A DNA stretch of 64,000 bases. Origin: Maribellus sp. CM-23. GTDB taxonomy: Bacteria; Bacteroidota; Bacteroidia; Bacteroidales; Prolixibacteraceae. A program made the position numbers and the translations under genes. Below are positions 35,697-44,064 of the stretch, piece after piece. The notes beneath the pieces are model-generated. The model was not told where the DNA came from and ran no database searches. It worked only from the letters and a program-made list of their open reading frames with translations. The stretch spans positions 1,775,446 through 1,839,445 of the forward strand of contig NZ_JADWYJ010000001.1 of NCBI RefSeq assembly GCF_021354595.1, in the 5' to 3' direction. Each line of letters begins with the position of its first letter. Within the stretch, counting starts at the first letter, position 1.

Positions 35697-36824
35697 TCAA
35701 ATAATCATCAGGTCGGTCATTATCTCGTCCGAAACAAACAGACCTTTCCGGGGTAAAGTGACCCGGTCGTTTTCCAGGTTTACCAACCCGGCGTCAACAT
35801 ATTTTTTTAACTGCGTTAGAAAATAGCTTTTCATTTCTTCTCCAAAAAGCTCATTAATAGCCGTTAACGAAACTCCCCATTTGGTTCGGATGCGGGTCAA
35901 AATGTATTCGTTGTAGCGGTCATTTTCACTTAGTATTTCTTCCTCGGAAAAGGCTAATCCGTTGTCGATGGCCTTGATATACGATTCGACATGTGAAGTG
36001 TTCCACCGGCGCGATTGCTGGTCAAAAGAATGTGCTGAAGGCCCTAAACCCAGGTATTTTTTCCCTTGCCAGTACGAAGTATTGTGCTGAGAATACAATT
36101 CGTTACGCGCAAAATTTGAGATTTCGTACTGCTCAAAACCCGCCGAAGCTGCTTTGTCTATCAAAATTTCAAACTGCTTTACACTTTCGGTTTCGCTTAA
36201 TTCCCGGAGTGTGCCCTTTTTTAACCAGGTGTAAAACGCTGTGCCTTCGTGATAGGTTAAATGATACGCTGAAAGATGCTGTACGGGCAATTCAAAAACC
36301 TGGCTTAGACTGTCTTTCCACTCGCTTTCGGTTAAACCGGGTAGCCCGTAAATAAGATCGACACTGATATTGTTAAAACCAATTTTTGCAGCATTATGAA
36401 TGGCTTCGATGGCTTGGCTGGCATCGTGCCGGCGGTTCATTTTTTGAAGATGCTGGTTTTGCAATGCCTGAATCCCCACGCTCAGTCGGTTAACTCCTCC
36501 CTGTTTTATTGCTTTCAGATATGCAGGAGTTAAATCATCGGGGTTAGCCTCGAAGGTGATTTCTGTATTTTCCTTTACTTCAAATAGCTCATTTAAATGC
36601 TCCAGTATATCCGCCAACTCGCCGGCTTCAAGCACCGACGGGGTTCCTCCTCCAAAATAAATGGTTTCGACCGCCTCGTTTCCAAGGTAGTTTTTACGTA
36701 CCTTTGCCTCCGCTTTCAGGCTTTGTAAAAACTTAGGTTTTAAGGTGGTATTAACGGTTTTGTAAAAATCGCAATAATAGCACTTCTGCCTGCAAAAAGG
36801 AATATGAATATAAATTCCCGCCAT
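35697..36824 (-). CDS. hemW: radical SAM heme chaperone HemW
   Basis: The 375-residue radical-SAM protein has the CxxxCxxC motif CRQKCYYC directly after MAGIYIHIPF, the classic HemW start, then YFGGGTPS and the C-terminal HemN-like domain. It lacks the long N-terminal segment of true HemN (which is encoded at 21286). HemW binds heme and delivers it to respiratory enzymes in some bacteria. Its start codon overlaps the start of the divergent vanZ gene by two bases. Confidence 0.9.
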   Translation of the reverse strand: MAGIYIHIPFCRQKCYYCDFYKTVNTTLKPKFLQSLKAEAKVRKNYLGNEAVETIYFGGGTPSVLEAGELADILEHLNELFEVKENTEITFEANPDDLTPAYLKAIKQGGVNRLSVGIQALQNQHLQKMNRRHDASQAIEAIHNAAKIGFNNISVDLIYGLPGLTESEWKDSLSQVFELPVQHLSAYHLTYHEGTAFYTWLKKGTLRELSETESVKQFEILIDKAASAGFEQYEISNFARNELYSQHNTSYWQGKKYLGLGPSAHSFDQQSRRWNTSHVESYIKAIDNGLAFSEEEILSENDRYNEYILTRIRTKWGVSLTAINELFGEEMKSYFLTQLKKYVDAGLVNLENDRVTLPRKGLFVSDEIMTDLMII

Positions 36825-37203
36825 GTTGAAATTTAACGATTACTGGAGACTTACGATTTGGTTATTACTTACGTGTTTTTTACTTTTTATTCCGGCGAGC
36901 CAACTGCCCGCAGAACCCTTTTTAAGGATTCCTCATTTGGATAAAATCGTCCATTTTTTTCTGTTTTTTATCCTGTGCCTGCTGCTTTTCAGACCGGTAA
37001 AAAAACTTACGCCCAACTACTATTTCTGGGCACCACTGGTAGCCATATGTTTGGCTGTAATGCTGGAATCGGTTCAACATAAAATATCCGTTACCCGACA
37101 ATCCGATGTACTTGACCTTTGGGCCAATGTAGCCGGATTACTAAGTGCTACCATTCTTTTTCGCCTGTTTGCTTCAGGTAAAAAACTGGAAAAATATCTC
37201 TAA
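36823..37203 (+). CDS. VanZ-like family membrane protein
   Basis: The 126-residue protein has four hydrophobic helices and the VanZ-family motifs HLDKIVHFFLFF (first helix end) and QSDVLDLWANVAG (last loop). These proteins are small membrane proteins of uncertain role, named after a teicoplanin resistance gene; no link to resistance is claimed here. ATG 36823 overlaps the hemW ATG on the other strand (shared CATG). A perfect TACCTTTG at 36699-36706 inside hemW could supply its promoter. It ends 4 bases inside the 3' end of the Rrf2 gene. Confidence 0.85.
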   Translation: MLKFNDYWRLTIWLLLTCFLLFIPASQLPAEPFLRIPHLDKIVHFFLFFILCLLLFRPVKKLTPNYYFWAPLVAICLAVMLESVQHKISVTRQSDVLDLWANVAGLLSATILFRLFASGKKLEKYL

Positions 37204-37643
37204 AGTTTTACCAGGTCTTCGTATTTATCGATGTCCTCGCCAATCTTCTCAAGCGTTGTTTCGGTGTAAAATCCACGGATTTGATTTCTGAGAACTTCAT
37301 ACTGGGCGTGTACCGGACACAGCGGTTTTGACGGATCGTGTGTTTTACACGGTTCCAGCCTGATCAGGCAGTTGGTGAAAAACTCTTCGCCATCAACCTT
37401 GGTTACAATTTCCCACAACGAAATTTCAGAAGCATTTCTGGCCAGCGAAAATCCGCCATTGGGTCCTTTGGTGGAAACCAGCAGTTTTTGCTTTACCAGG
37501 TTTTGAAGAATTTTCCCCAAAAAGGGTGATGACAATTCAAGATCTTCCGAAATTTTCTTGATACCGATTCGTTTGTCTTCGGTAGAAAATTTTCCCAGAT
37601 AAATGAGGGCTCTAAGAGCATATTTACACGTATTCGATAACAT
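37200..37643 (-). CDS. Rrf2 family transcriptional regulator with three conserved cysteines
   Basis: The 147-residue winged-helix protein has a helix-turn-helix with DLELSSPFLGKILQNLVKQ and a wing with KGPNGGFSLAR. Three cysteines, C92, C99 and C109, have the spacing of the iron-sulfur ligands in IscR/NsrR-type members. A [2Fe-2S] or [4Fe-4S] sensor of redox, NO or cluster status is likely. It is the last gene of the rpiB-lutB-rrf2 unit, 2 bases after lutB, so it may regulate its own operon. Confidence 0.9.
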   Translation of the reverse strand: MLSNTCKYALRALIYLGKFSTEDKRIGIKKISEDLELSSPFLGKILQNLVKQKLLVSTKGPNGGFSLARNASEISLWEIVTKVDGEEFFTNCLIRLEPCKTHDPSKPLCPVHAQYEVLRNQIRGFYTETTLEKIGEDIDKYEDLVKL

Positions 37644-37645
37644 AA

Positions 37646-39016
37646 TTAAGACGTTTTATGTGATTTCCATTGTTTACTAAACGAAGTTTTGGCTACCGGT
37701 GGAAACTGTTTTCGGTCGCCCAATATCGTAGGTTGCATTTTCAACAGGCCGTTTTTTACCGAGCCGTTGACCATATCCAGGTTTTTTCTCTTTTTAAAGG
37801 CCCATTCGTAGGCTTTCATTCCCATATTCCAGCCCAAAGAAGTGTGCTTTGTTTCAACACTTGTTTTGCGGTTGAGCAAAAGCAAATCGTGTAAAGGAAT
37901 TTTAACCGGGCACACCTGTGTACAAGCCCCGCAAATGGTGCAGGCAAAACTCAGGTGATCAAACTTAAAACCCTTCATAACCGGTGTAATCACCGAGCCA
38001 ATTGGTCCGCTGTAAGTAGTATTGTACGTATAACCACCTACATTTTTGTAGATCGGACAGGCATTTAAACAAGCTCCGCAGCGCAGGCATTTCAAGGCTT
38101 TGTAGCGCTCTTTTTCTTCCGCTATTTTGCTTCGGTTGTTATCGAGCAACACTACTACCATTTTTTCCGGTCCGTTGGCTTCGTTGACTCTTCTGGGCCC
38201 GGTAAACAACGAATTGTATACCGTTAACTGCTGCCCTGTTCCAAGGGTTGCCAACAGTGGGAAAAACAAAGCCAGATCGTTAACCGAAGGAATTATTTTT
38301 TCGATGCCGGTGATGACAATGTGCACCTTTGGAAAGGAAACCGACATCATTCCGTTCCCCTCGTTTTCGGTCAGAGCCACTCCCCCGATATCGGCTACTA
38401 AAAAATTGGATCCGGTCACTCCGACTTCGGCACTGGTAAATTTTTTACGCAAAACCCCGCGAACAAATTTGGTGAGTTCTTCAGGTGTCGAATTTTCGGG
38501 TGTATCAAATTTTTGATTGAAAAGCGTCGCCACATCTTCTTTCGATTTGTGCATGGCAGGCGTTAAAATATGGTAAGGCTTCTCGCCGGCTACCTGCACA
38601 ATAAATTCCCCTAAATCGGTTTCAACCGGCTCGTAACCTGCCTGTTCCAGGTGTTCATTCAGTTCAATCTCTTCCGAGATCATCGACTTACTTTTCACCA
38701 GAACTTTTGCATTTACGGCCTCCAGAACTTTCTTAATCTCCTCCACTGCTTCTTTTCCATCGCGTGCCCAAACCACTTCAATCCCGTTTTTTTGGGCATT
38801 CTTTTCAAACTCCGTGAGATGTGCAGCAAGATTTGAAACTACTTTTTCTTTGAAATAAGAAGCACGTTGTTTCGCCAATTCAAGGTTGGTATAACGAAGC
38901 TTGCCTTTGGCCACTGCTTCATCATACTTCGAAATGTTGAAATTTAAGGTTCGTCGATGCTGTTTGTTAAAAGCTATTTTAGAATCCTGAAGAAATATGT
39001 TTTTCAGTTCCGTCAT
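37646..39016 (-). CDS. LutB-like iron-sulfur oxidoreductase subunit
   Basis: The 456-residue protein has the LutB/YkgF architecture: an N-terminal LUD domain (about 40-270, with VTGSNFLVADIGG) and a C-terminal ferredoxin region with two motifs, CLRCGACLNACP and CTICGACTQVCP, for two [4Fe-4S] clusters. In LutABC this subunit oxidises L-lactate with LutA and LutC. Neither partner is in the window. It lies between rpiB and an Rrf2 regulator, so it may be a stand-alone redox protein. Confidence 0.87.
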   Translation of the reverse strand: MTELKNIFLQDSKIAFNKQHRRTLNFNISKYDEAVAKGKLRYTNLELAKQRASYFKEKVVSNLAAHLTEFEKNAQKNGIEVVWARDGKEAVEEIKKVLEAVNAKVLVKSKSMISEEIELNEHLEQAGYEPVETDLGEFIVQVAGEKPYHILTPAMHKSKEDVATLFNQKFDTPENSTPEELTKFVRGVLRKKFTSAEVGVTGSNFLVADIGGVALTENEGNGMMSVSFPKVHIVITGIEKIIPSVNDLALFFPLLATLGTGQQLTVYNSLFTGPRRVNEANGPEKMVVVLLDNNRSKIAEEKERYKALKCLRCGACLNACPIYKNVGGYTYNTTYSGPIGSVITPVMKGFKFDHLSFACTICGACTQVCPVKIPLHDLLLLNRKTSVETKHTSLGWNMGMKAYEWAFKKRKNLDMVNGSVKNGLLKMQPTILGDRKQFPPVAKTSFSKQWKSHKTS

Positions 39017-39019
39017 TCA

Positions 39020-39466
39020 CTAACAAATAGGAATCTGGTCTACCCTGCGGGCGTGTCTTCCTCCTTCGAAATCAGTACTTAAAAAGGCTTTTACAATGGC
39101 AATTGCTTCTTCGTCGCCAACAAAGCGGCCCGGAATGGCACAAATGTTTGCATTGTTGTGCTGACGCGCTAATACAGCGATTTCCGGATTCCAGCAAATA
39201 GCCGAACGAACGCCCTGGTGCTTGTTAGCTGCAATACTGATTCCCTGCCCTGTTCCGCAAAAAGTAATACCCGTTTCGTACTCTCCTTTTTCAATGGCTT
39301 CACCGATTAAATGCGCGTAAACCGGATAGTCCACACTTTCTTCTGAGTAAGACCCAAAATCTTTAAACGGAATGTTGTTCTCCTGCAGGAATTTTATGAT
39401 CACCTGTTTTTTCAGAAAGCCTGCGTGATCGCTGGCCAAAGCAATAATTTTACCTTCAATATTCAT
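39020..39466 (-). CDS. rpiB: ribose 5-phosphate isomerase B
   Basis: The 148-residue RpiB/LacA-LacB family protein has ASDHAGF at the N-terminus and FCGTGQGISIAANK, which includes the catalytic Cys and the phosphate-binding loop. It interconverts ribose 5-phosphate and ribulose 5-phosphate in the pentose phosphate pathway. It is the first gene of the rpiB-lutB-rrf2 unit (stops and starts 3 bases apart), and has a perfect -7 element 8 bases before its start. Confidence 0.93.
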   Translation of the reverse strand: MNIEGKIIALASDHAGFLKKQVIIKFLQENNIPFKDFGSYSEESVDYPVYAHLIGEAIEKGEYETGITFCGTGQGISIAANKHQGVRSAICWNPEIAVLARQHNNANICAIPGRFVGDEEAIAIVKAFLSTDFEGGRHARRVDQIPIC

Positions 39467-39473
39467 AATCCCA

Positions 39474-39481
39474 CAAAATTA
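39474..39481 (-). promoter_or_regulatory. -7 promoter element of the rpiB operon
   Basis: The octamer reads TAATTTTG on the minus strand, a perfect match. It is unusually close to the start codon, so the mRNA would be nearly leaderless. Confidence 0.45.
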
Positions 39482-39588
39482 ATACTTTTTCATATTTATC
39501 TCATTCATTCCTTATATTTATGAAACGAGATAAAATAAGCTTTATTACAACTATTAGTAATTGATATATAGAAACTTAAATACTGTAT

Positions 39589-41073
39589 TTACTTTTTATT
39601 TCCTGCTTTAAACAATTTTAGCAGGTCATTTTTTTCGTGTTTAAAAACAGTTCCCAGAAAAAGAAGCATGAAAACGGTATTCACACCGTATTTCAGTAGT
39701 GAAGGTAAACTTTCAGTAAAATAGGAAGCGGCAAAAAATACCGCGGCGAAAATAGCATAAGTTCCAATCCGCTTTAAATCATAAGGAACCGGGTAATGTT
39801 TTTGCCCCAACACAAACGATATAATCATCATGGCCAGAAAACAGACAAAAACAGCGATAGCCGAGCCCATATAACCCATAACCGGTATCAATAAAAAATT
39901 TAAAATCAGGGTAATAGACGATCCAACGAGAGCCATATAAGCGCCGTAACGGGTTTTGTCGGTAAGTTTGTACCACAGCGAAAGCGTAAAATAAATGCCA
40001 AAAAAGAGGTTGGCCAGCAAAACCAGCGGAACCACTTTCAATCCTTCGTGGTATTTAGGATCGATGATTAGCTTTACAATGTCGAGGTAAAGCATCATTC
40101 CGAGGAAAATGATCAGCCCGAAAATCACGAAATACTTCATTACCACGGCATATATCCGGGGATCGTCTTTTGAGCCGCCACGTGCAAAAAAGAAAGGTTC
40201 AAACGCATAGCGAAATGCCTGAATGAACATATTCATCAGTACGGCCAGTTTGTAGTTGGCTCCGTAAATTCCCAGCTGAAACATCGGATCCTGGTTCTGC
40301 GGCAATAAAAAGGGCAACAGTACTTTATCTATGTTTTGATTGATCATCCCGGTTAATCCCACGATCAGAATCGGAAAGCCGTAATTCAGCATTTGTTTCA
40401 GCAGCTTTTTATCAAAACGAAAAGAGATACGGAAAATCTCGGGAAGCAGTAAAACCAATACTATTACTGAAGCCAGCAGGTTGGAAATAAAAACATAGCC
40501 AACGCCAATTTCTTTGGAATACACCAGGTTAACAATGGAGTCGGGGTTGTTTTCCACCAGCTTCGGGCAAAGCGAAATAAAGAACAGGTTAAAACCGATG
40601 TTAAAACCGATGAAAATAAACTTCAACATCGCGAATTTTATCGGCCGGTTGTTCAGCCTTAGCCGTGCAAAAGGAATGGCAGTAAATGCGTCTATTCCCA
40701 GGATGATGGCAAACCAAAGTATGTATTCCGGATGATCGGGATAGCGAATCCAGGCAGCAATTTCGTGCCGGAAAGCCGAGGCCAGCAGCACAAAAGAAAG
40801 CGTGGTAAACAGCAACGAAATCAACGATGTGGAATAAACTTCTTCGGGCTTGTCGCTTCGCGATGCATACCTGAAATACGAAGTTTCCATCCCGTACGTG
40901 AGCAATACCAGGAAAAAAGCCACGTAGGCATACATGTTGGTAACCACCCCGTATTGTTCGGGCAAAAACATAAAAGAGTAGTAGGGGACAAGCCACCAGT
41001 TCAGGAAACGCCCTACTATGCTGCTAACGCCATAAATAGCTGTATCGCCGGCTAATTTTTTGAAAGGATTCAA
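39589..41073 (-). CDS. polysaccharide flippase (MOP/Wzx-like)
   Basis: The 494-residue protein has about fourteen hydrophobic helices of the oligosaccharide-flippase (PST/Wzx) type. It would flip lipid-linked sugar units across the inner membrane. TTG at 41073 (LNPFKKLAGDTAIYG) is taken as start. A longer frame to an ATG at 41121 is open, but a perfect -7 element lies at 41092-41099, downstream of that ATG, so the longer protein would not be made from this promoter. No glycosyltransferases adjoin it. Confidence 0.85.
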   Translation of the reverse strand: MNPFKKLAGDTAIYGVSSIVGRFLNWWLVPYYSFMFLPEQYGVVTNMYAYVAFFLVLLTYGMETSYFRYASRSDKPEEVYSTSLISLLFTTLSFVLLASAFRHEIAAWIRYPDHPEYILWFAIILGIDAFTAIPFARLRLNNRPIKFAMLKFIFIGFNIGFNLFFISLCPKLVENNPDSIVNLVYSKEIGVGYVFISNLLASVIVLVLLLPEIFRISFRFDKKLLKQMLNYGFPILIVGLTGMINQNIDKVLLPFLLPQNQDPMFQLGIYGANYKLAVLMNMFIQAFRYAFEPFFFARGGSKDDPRIYAVVMKYFVIFGLIIFLGMMLYLDIVKLIIDPKYHEGLKVVPLVLLANLFFGIYFTLSLWYKLTDKTRYGAYMALVGSSITLILNFLLIPVMGYMGSAIAVFVCFLAMMIISFVLGQKHYPVPYDLKRIGTYAIFAAVFFAASYFTESLPSLLKYGVNTVFMLLFLGTVFKHEKNDLLKLFKAGNKK

Positions 41074-41091
41074 TCGAGTATTATTTTTGAG

Positions 41092-41099
41092 CAAAGATA
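41092..41099 (-). promoter_or_regulatory. -7 promoter element of the flippase gene
   Basis: The octamer reads TATCTTTG on the minus strand. It forms a divergent pair with 41132-41139 and decides the TTG start of the flippase. Confidence 0.6.
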
Positions 41100-41131
41100 A
41101 AATACATTTAACAGCAAACATTTAATAGTTT

Positions 41132-41139
41132 TATCTTTG
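41132..41139 (+). promoter_or_regulatory. -7 promoter element of the glutaminyl cyclase gene
   Basis: The octamer is TATCTTTG on the plus strand, 23 bases before ATG 41163. Together with the minus-strand element 32 bases away it forms a compact divergent promoter. Confidence 0.6.
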
Positions 41140-41162
41140 AACTTTTAATTATTCAAAAGCAG

Positions 41163-42236
41163 ATGAAACAAAAGCTTTTTCCCATATTCCTGATCATTGC
41201 CTTGTTTGTAACCACCTTTTCGTGTTCAAGTAAATCGGAAAAACGAGCACGAAAACCGGTTAGCACCATCACACTTCAACCCGAAAAACCGCAATACATT
41301 TGCGGCGAAAAAGTTTCGGTAAATGTAAAAACCAAACTTCGAGATGGGGAATTAAAATCGGTCAATCTATACCTTCAAAATAAATTGATAAAAGAAAGTA
41401 ACGAACTTGATTTTACTGAGAAAGATATTGAATTAAAGGAAGTTGGAAATATAAATTTAAATGTTCATGCCGAAAAAACAGATGGTTTGAAAAATACACG
41501 TTCAAAGCCCATCACGGTTTTGTCGGATGTTAAACCTGCTCAGTTTTCTTATCAGGTGCTGAATAATTACCCGCACTTAACCACTTCGTATACGCAGGGG
41601 CTGGAATACCACAATGGTTTTCTTTACGAAGGAACCGGGGAAAAAGGTCATTCAAGACTGATGAAAATCGATGTTTCAACAGGCAAGCCGCTGCAGGTAT
41701 TTGAAATGGATGACAAATATTTTGGCGAAGGAATTACCATATTAAACAACAAGATCTACCAACTTACTTACCGTGCTCAAAAAGGCTTTGTCTACGATTT
41801 GGAAACACTGGCAGTTATCGATAGTTTTACTTACGCTTCACCCGAAGGATGGGGACTTGCCAACGATGGTAAAAACCTTATTATGAGTGACGGTACACAT
41901 GTTCTTACCTGGATTAGTCCGGATGATTTTTCGGTGGTAAAAAAACTACAGGTTGGTAACGACCGAACATTAATGGCCAATTTGAACGAGCTGGAATATG
42001 TGAACGGTTTTATTTATGCCAACGTTTACACCTCTGATTACATCGTAAAAATTGATGCTGCAACCGGAAAAATAGTGGAAGAGATCAACATGGCCGGAAT
42101 CATCAACCTTTATCACAAACAAGGCGAACGCATCGACTACCTGAACGGTATTGCTTACGATGCCGAAAACGACCGCATGTTTGTAACCGGTAAACTGTAT
42201 TCCCGTTTGTTTGAAGTAAAATTTATTTCAAAATAG
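41163..42236 (+). CDS. glutaminyl-peptide cyclotransferase (plant-type, beta-propeller) lipoprotein
   Basis: The 357-residue precursor has a lipobox (TFSC, Cys about 21) and an Ig-like segment (about 35-125). A five-bladed propeller follows with the plant/bacterial QC features YTQGLEY (residue about 140), [17 protein letters not shown] and [15 protein letters not shown]. These enzymes cyclise N-terminal Gln to pyroglutamate in exported proteins. The lipid anchor places it in the envelope. The last 9 bases overlap the 3' end of ruvB on the other strand. Confidence 0.88.
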   Translation: MKQKLFPIFLIIALFVTTFSCSSKSEKRARKPVSTITLQPEKPQYICGEKVSVNVKTKLRDGELKSVNLYLQNKLIKESNELDFTEKDIELKEVGNINLNVHAEKTDGLKNTRSKPITVLSDVKPAQFSYQVLNNYPHLTTSYTQGLEYHNGFLYEGTGEKGHSRLMKIDVSTGKPLQVFEMDDKYFGEGITILNNKIYQLTYRAQKGFVYDLETLAVIDSFTYASPEGWGLANDGKNLIMSDGTHVLTWISPDDFSVVKKLQVGNDRTLMANLNELEYVNGFIYANVYTSDYIVKIDAATGKIVEEINMAGIINLYHKQGERIDYLNGIAYDAENDRMFVTGKLYSRLFEVKFISK

Positions 42237-43253
42237 AGTAGGGGAGTCGCCGTATTTTATTTTACCCAAATGTTTGTAGGCCAATTCGGTAACTTCTCTT
42301 CCGCGGGGAGTTCGTTTAATAAATCCTTCTTTGATTAAAAAGGGTTCGTAGACTTCTTCTATCGTACCTGCATCTTCACCAACTGCGGTAGCAATGGTGG
42401 TTATTCCAACAGGTCCGCCTTTGAATTTGTCGATGATGGAAGACAAAATACGGTTATCCATTTCATCCAAACCATATTTATCGATGTTCATAGCTGCCAG
42501 TGCATGACGCGTAATTTCTATTTCAATGTTTCCATCGCCTTTTACCTGCGCAAAATCACGCACTCTCCGGAGCAATGAATTGACGATACGCGGTGTTCCA
42601 CGACTTCGCAATGCAATTTCGCGCGCAGCATCTTCGGTGATCGCCACATTTAAAATACCGGCCGAGCGTTTAACAATTAGAGTCAATACATCCGCGTCGT
42701 AGTACTCCAGGTGCGATTTAATGCCAAAACGCGCCCGCAAGGGAGAAGTTAACAGTCCGGAGCGGGTTGTGGCTCCAATCAGCGTAAAAGGGCTTAATTC
42801 GAGCTGTACCGATCTTGCACTGGGTCCCTTGTCGATCATTATATCAATCCGAAAGTCTTCCATGGCCGAATACAGGTATTCTTCCACAATGGGCGACAAA
42901 CGATGAATCTCGTCGATAAACAATACATCGCTTTCTTCCAGGTTTGTCAATAAACCCGCCAAATCGCCAGGTTTATCCAGCACCGGTCCCGAAGTAATTT
43001 TAAAACCTACGCCCAGTTCGTTGGCAATAATATTTGATAAGGTGGTTTTTCCCAATCCCGGAGGACCGTGCAATAAAACATGGTCCAGGGCTTCCCCCCT
43101 CATTTTAGCCGCTTTTACAAATATTTCAAGGTTTTCAACAATTTGTTTCTGCCCTTTGAAATCACTGAACTGAAGTGGCCTTAGTTTTTTATCCAGCTCT
43201 CTTTCCGTCTCCGTGTATGAGCCTCCCCGTATGTCCAGATTATCTTCTTCCAT
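42228..43253 (-). CDS. ruvB: Holliday junction branch-migration ATPase RuvB
   Basis: The 341-residue AAA+ protein has a Walker A at GPPGLGKTT, a Walker B at LFIDEIHRL, sensor 1 at [11 protein letters not shown] and the winged-helix C-terminus with TPRGREVT. As a hexameric ring it drives branch migration with RuvA in recombination repair. No ruvA or ruvC is in the window. It is followed after 10 bases (read upstream) by a response regulator in the same orientation. Confidence 0.96.
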   Translation of the reverse strand: MEEDNLDIRGGSYTETERELDKKLRPLQFSDFKGQKQIVENLEIFVKAAKMRGEALDHVLLHGPPGLGKTTLSNIIANELGVGFKITSGPVLDKPGDLAGLLTNLEESDVLFIDEIHRLSPIVEEYLYSAMEDFRIDIMIDKGPSARSVQLELSPFTLIGATTRSGLLTSPLRARFGIKSHLEYYDADVLTLIVKRSAGILNVAITEDAAREIALRSRGTPRIVNSLLRRVRDFAQVKGDGNIEIEITRHALAAMNIDKYGLDEMDNRILSSIIDKFKGGPVGITTIATAVGEDAGTIEEVYEPFLIKEGFIKRTPRGREVTELAYKHLGKIKYGDSPTLF

Positions 43254-43263
43254 TTATTAACAA

Positions 43264-43635
43264 TTAAGCTAAAAAGTGCATCACTTTCTCCAATAGTTGC
43301 TCCGCAGTAAAAGGTTTCGAAAGGTATTCATTCATACCGGCTTCAAAACATTTTTCCCGGTCGTTATCCAGTGTATTAGCGGTAATAGCAATTATAGGAA
43401 CCTGATTTTCAACGCCTTTTTCTGTTTCGTATTTTCTAATTTCACCGGTTATTTCGTAGCCGTTCATGCCCGGTAACATCAGATCCATTAAAATAAGCCG
43501 GTAACTATTACTCTTCACCGCCTCTATGGCATCCTGTCCGTTTGTTACAGCAGTAACCGTGAAATTGTATTTCTTCAGGTTAAAAGAAACGATTTTCTGG
43601 TTCAGTACATTGTCTTCAACTAATAGAATGTCCAA
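43264..43635 (-). CDS. stand-alone response regulator receiver domain
   Basis: The 123-residue protein consists of a CheY-like receiver only. It has acidic pocket residues E7/D8, phospho-acceptor D51 (LILMDLMLP), T85 and K107 (LSKPF). It lacks an output domain, so it acts through protein contacts, perhaps in a phosphorelay with a hybrid kinase encoded elsewhere. It is upstream of ruvB in the same unit; this pairing is not functionally explained. A perfect -7 element lies 30 bases upstream. Confidence 0.9.
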   Translation of the reverse strand: MDILLVEDNVLNQKIVSFNLKKYNFTVTAVTNGQDAIEAVKSNSYRLILMDLMLPGMNGYEITGEIRKYETEKGVENQVPIIAITANTLDNDREKCFEAGMNEYLSKPFTAEQLLEKVMHFLA

Positions 43636-44064
43636 GCTTTCCGTATTAATATTAATATTGAAAACAAATATAAAAAACTAATGGTGTTTATTATAACCTG
43701 TTGGTAAGTGTTAATTAGTATTTCCCAGTTTTTATGAAGACACTGTTAACGGAATTTTTAAGGGGTTTTAAACAGGTGTAAGCAATAGTAAGACGCTATA
43801 ATTTAATCCTGTTTCTGTTGTTATAAACAATTGTTAATAGCGCGGTGTAGAAAGAAAAGAAGGATATCAACCAGTGTAAATAGTGTTGAAATATTCACCT
43901 TAAATTTTCACGCTTCTAACAATTCTTTTTTGTCCTCGTTGTTATATGTAGAAATTTGCGGATAAACCAAATATTAAATGAAAAGATTATTTTTGTTTTG
44001 TGAGCAAAAAACACACACTTTGTTAACAATTGAGCTATTTTGCAAGGGCCTGAAAAATAATTAA
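43636..44064. other. 429-bp A+T-rich divergent intergenic region
   Basis: This gap separates the minus-strand response regulator/ruvB unit from the plus-strand DUF4175-ybeY-mnmG operon. It contains a perfect minus-strand -7 element, TATATTTG (43665-43672), for the response regulator, direct repeats of ATTAAT just before it, and near 44030 a plus-strand TATTTTGC that may serve the large operon. Two single-mismatch DnaA-box-like 9-mers occur (TTATAAACA at 43821, and TTATCCGCA on the minus strand at 43957-43965), a number expected by chance. No ORF. Confidence 0.45.

Noticed and set aside
40179..40184. Further CACGTG cores (also at 48464, 57193, 58011, 61447, 63593) as extra parS sites
   Set aside because: Only the 6-base core matches; the flanking five bases on each side are poor and all lie in coding sequence, as expected by chance.
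43636..44064. Replication origin in the A+T-rich divergent gap
   Set aside because: Only two DnaA-box-like 9-mers with one mismatch each were found, which is close to the chance number, and there is no dnaA or unwinding repeat pattern.
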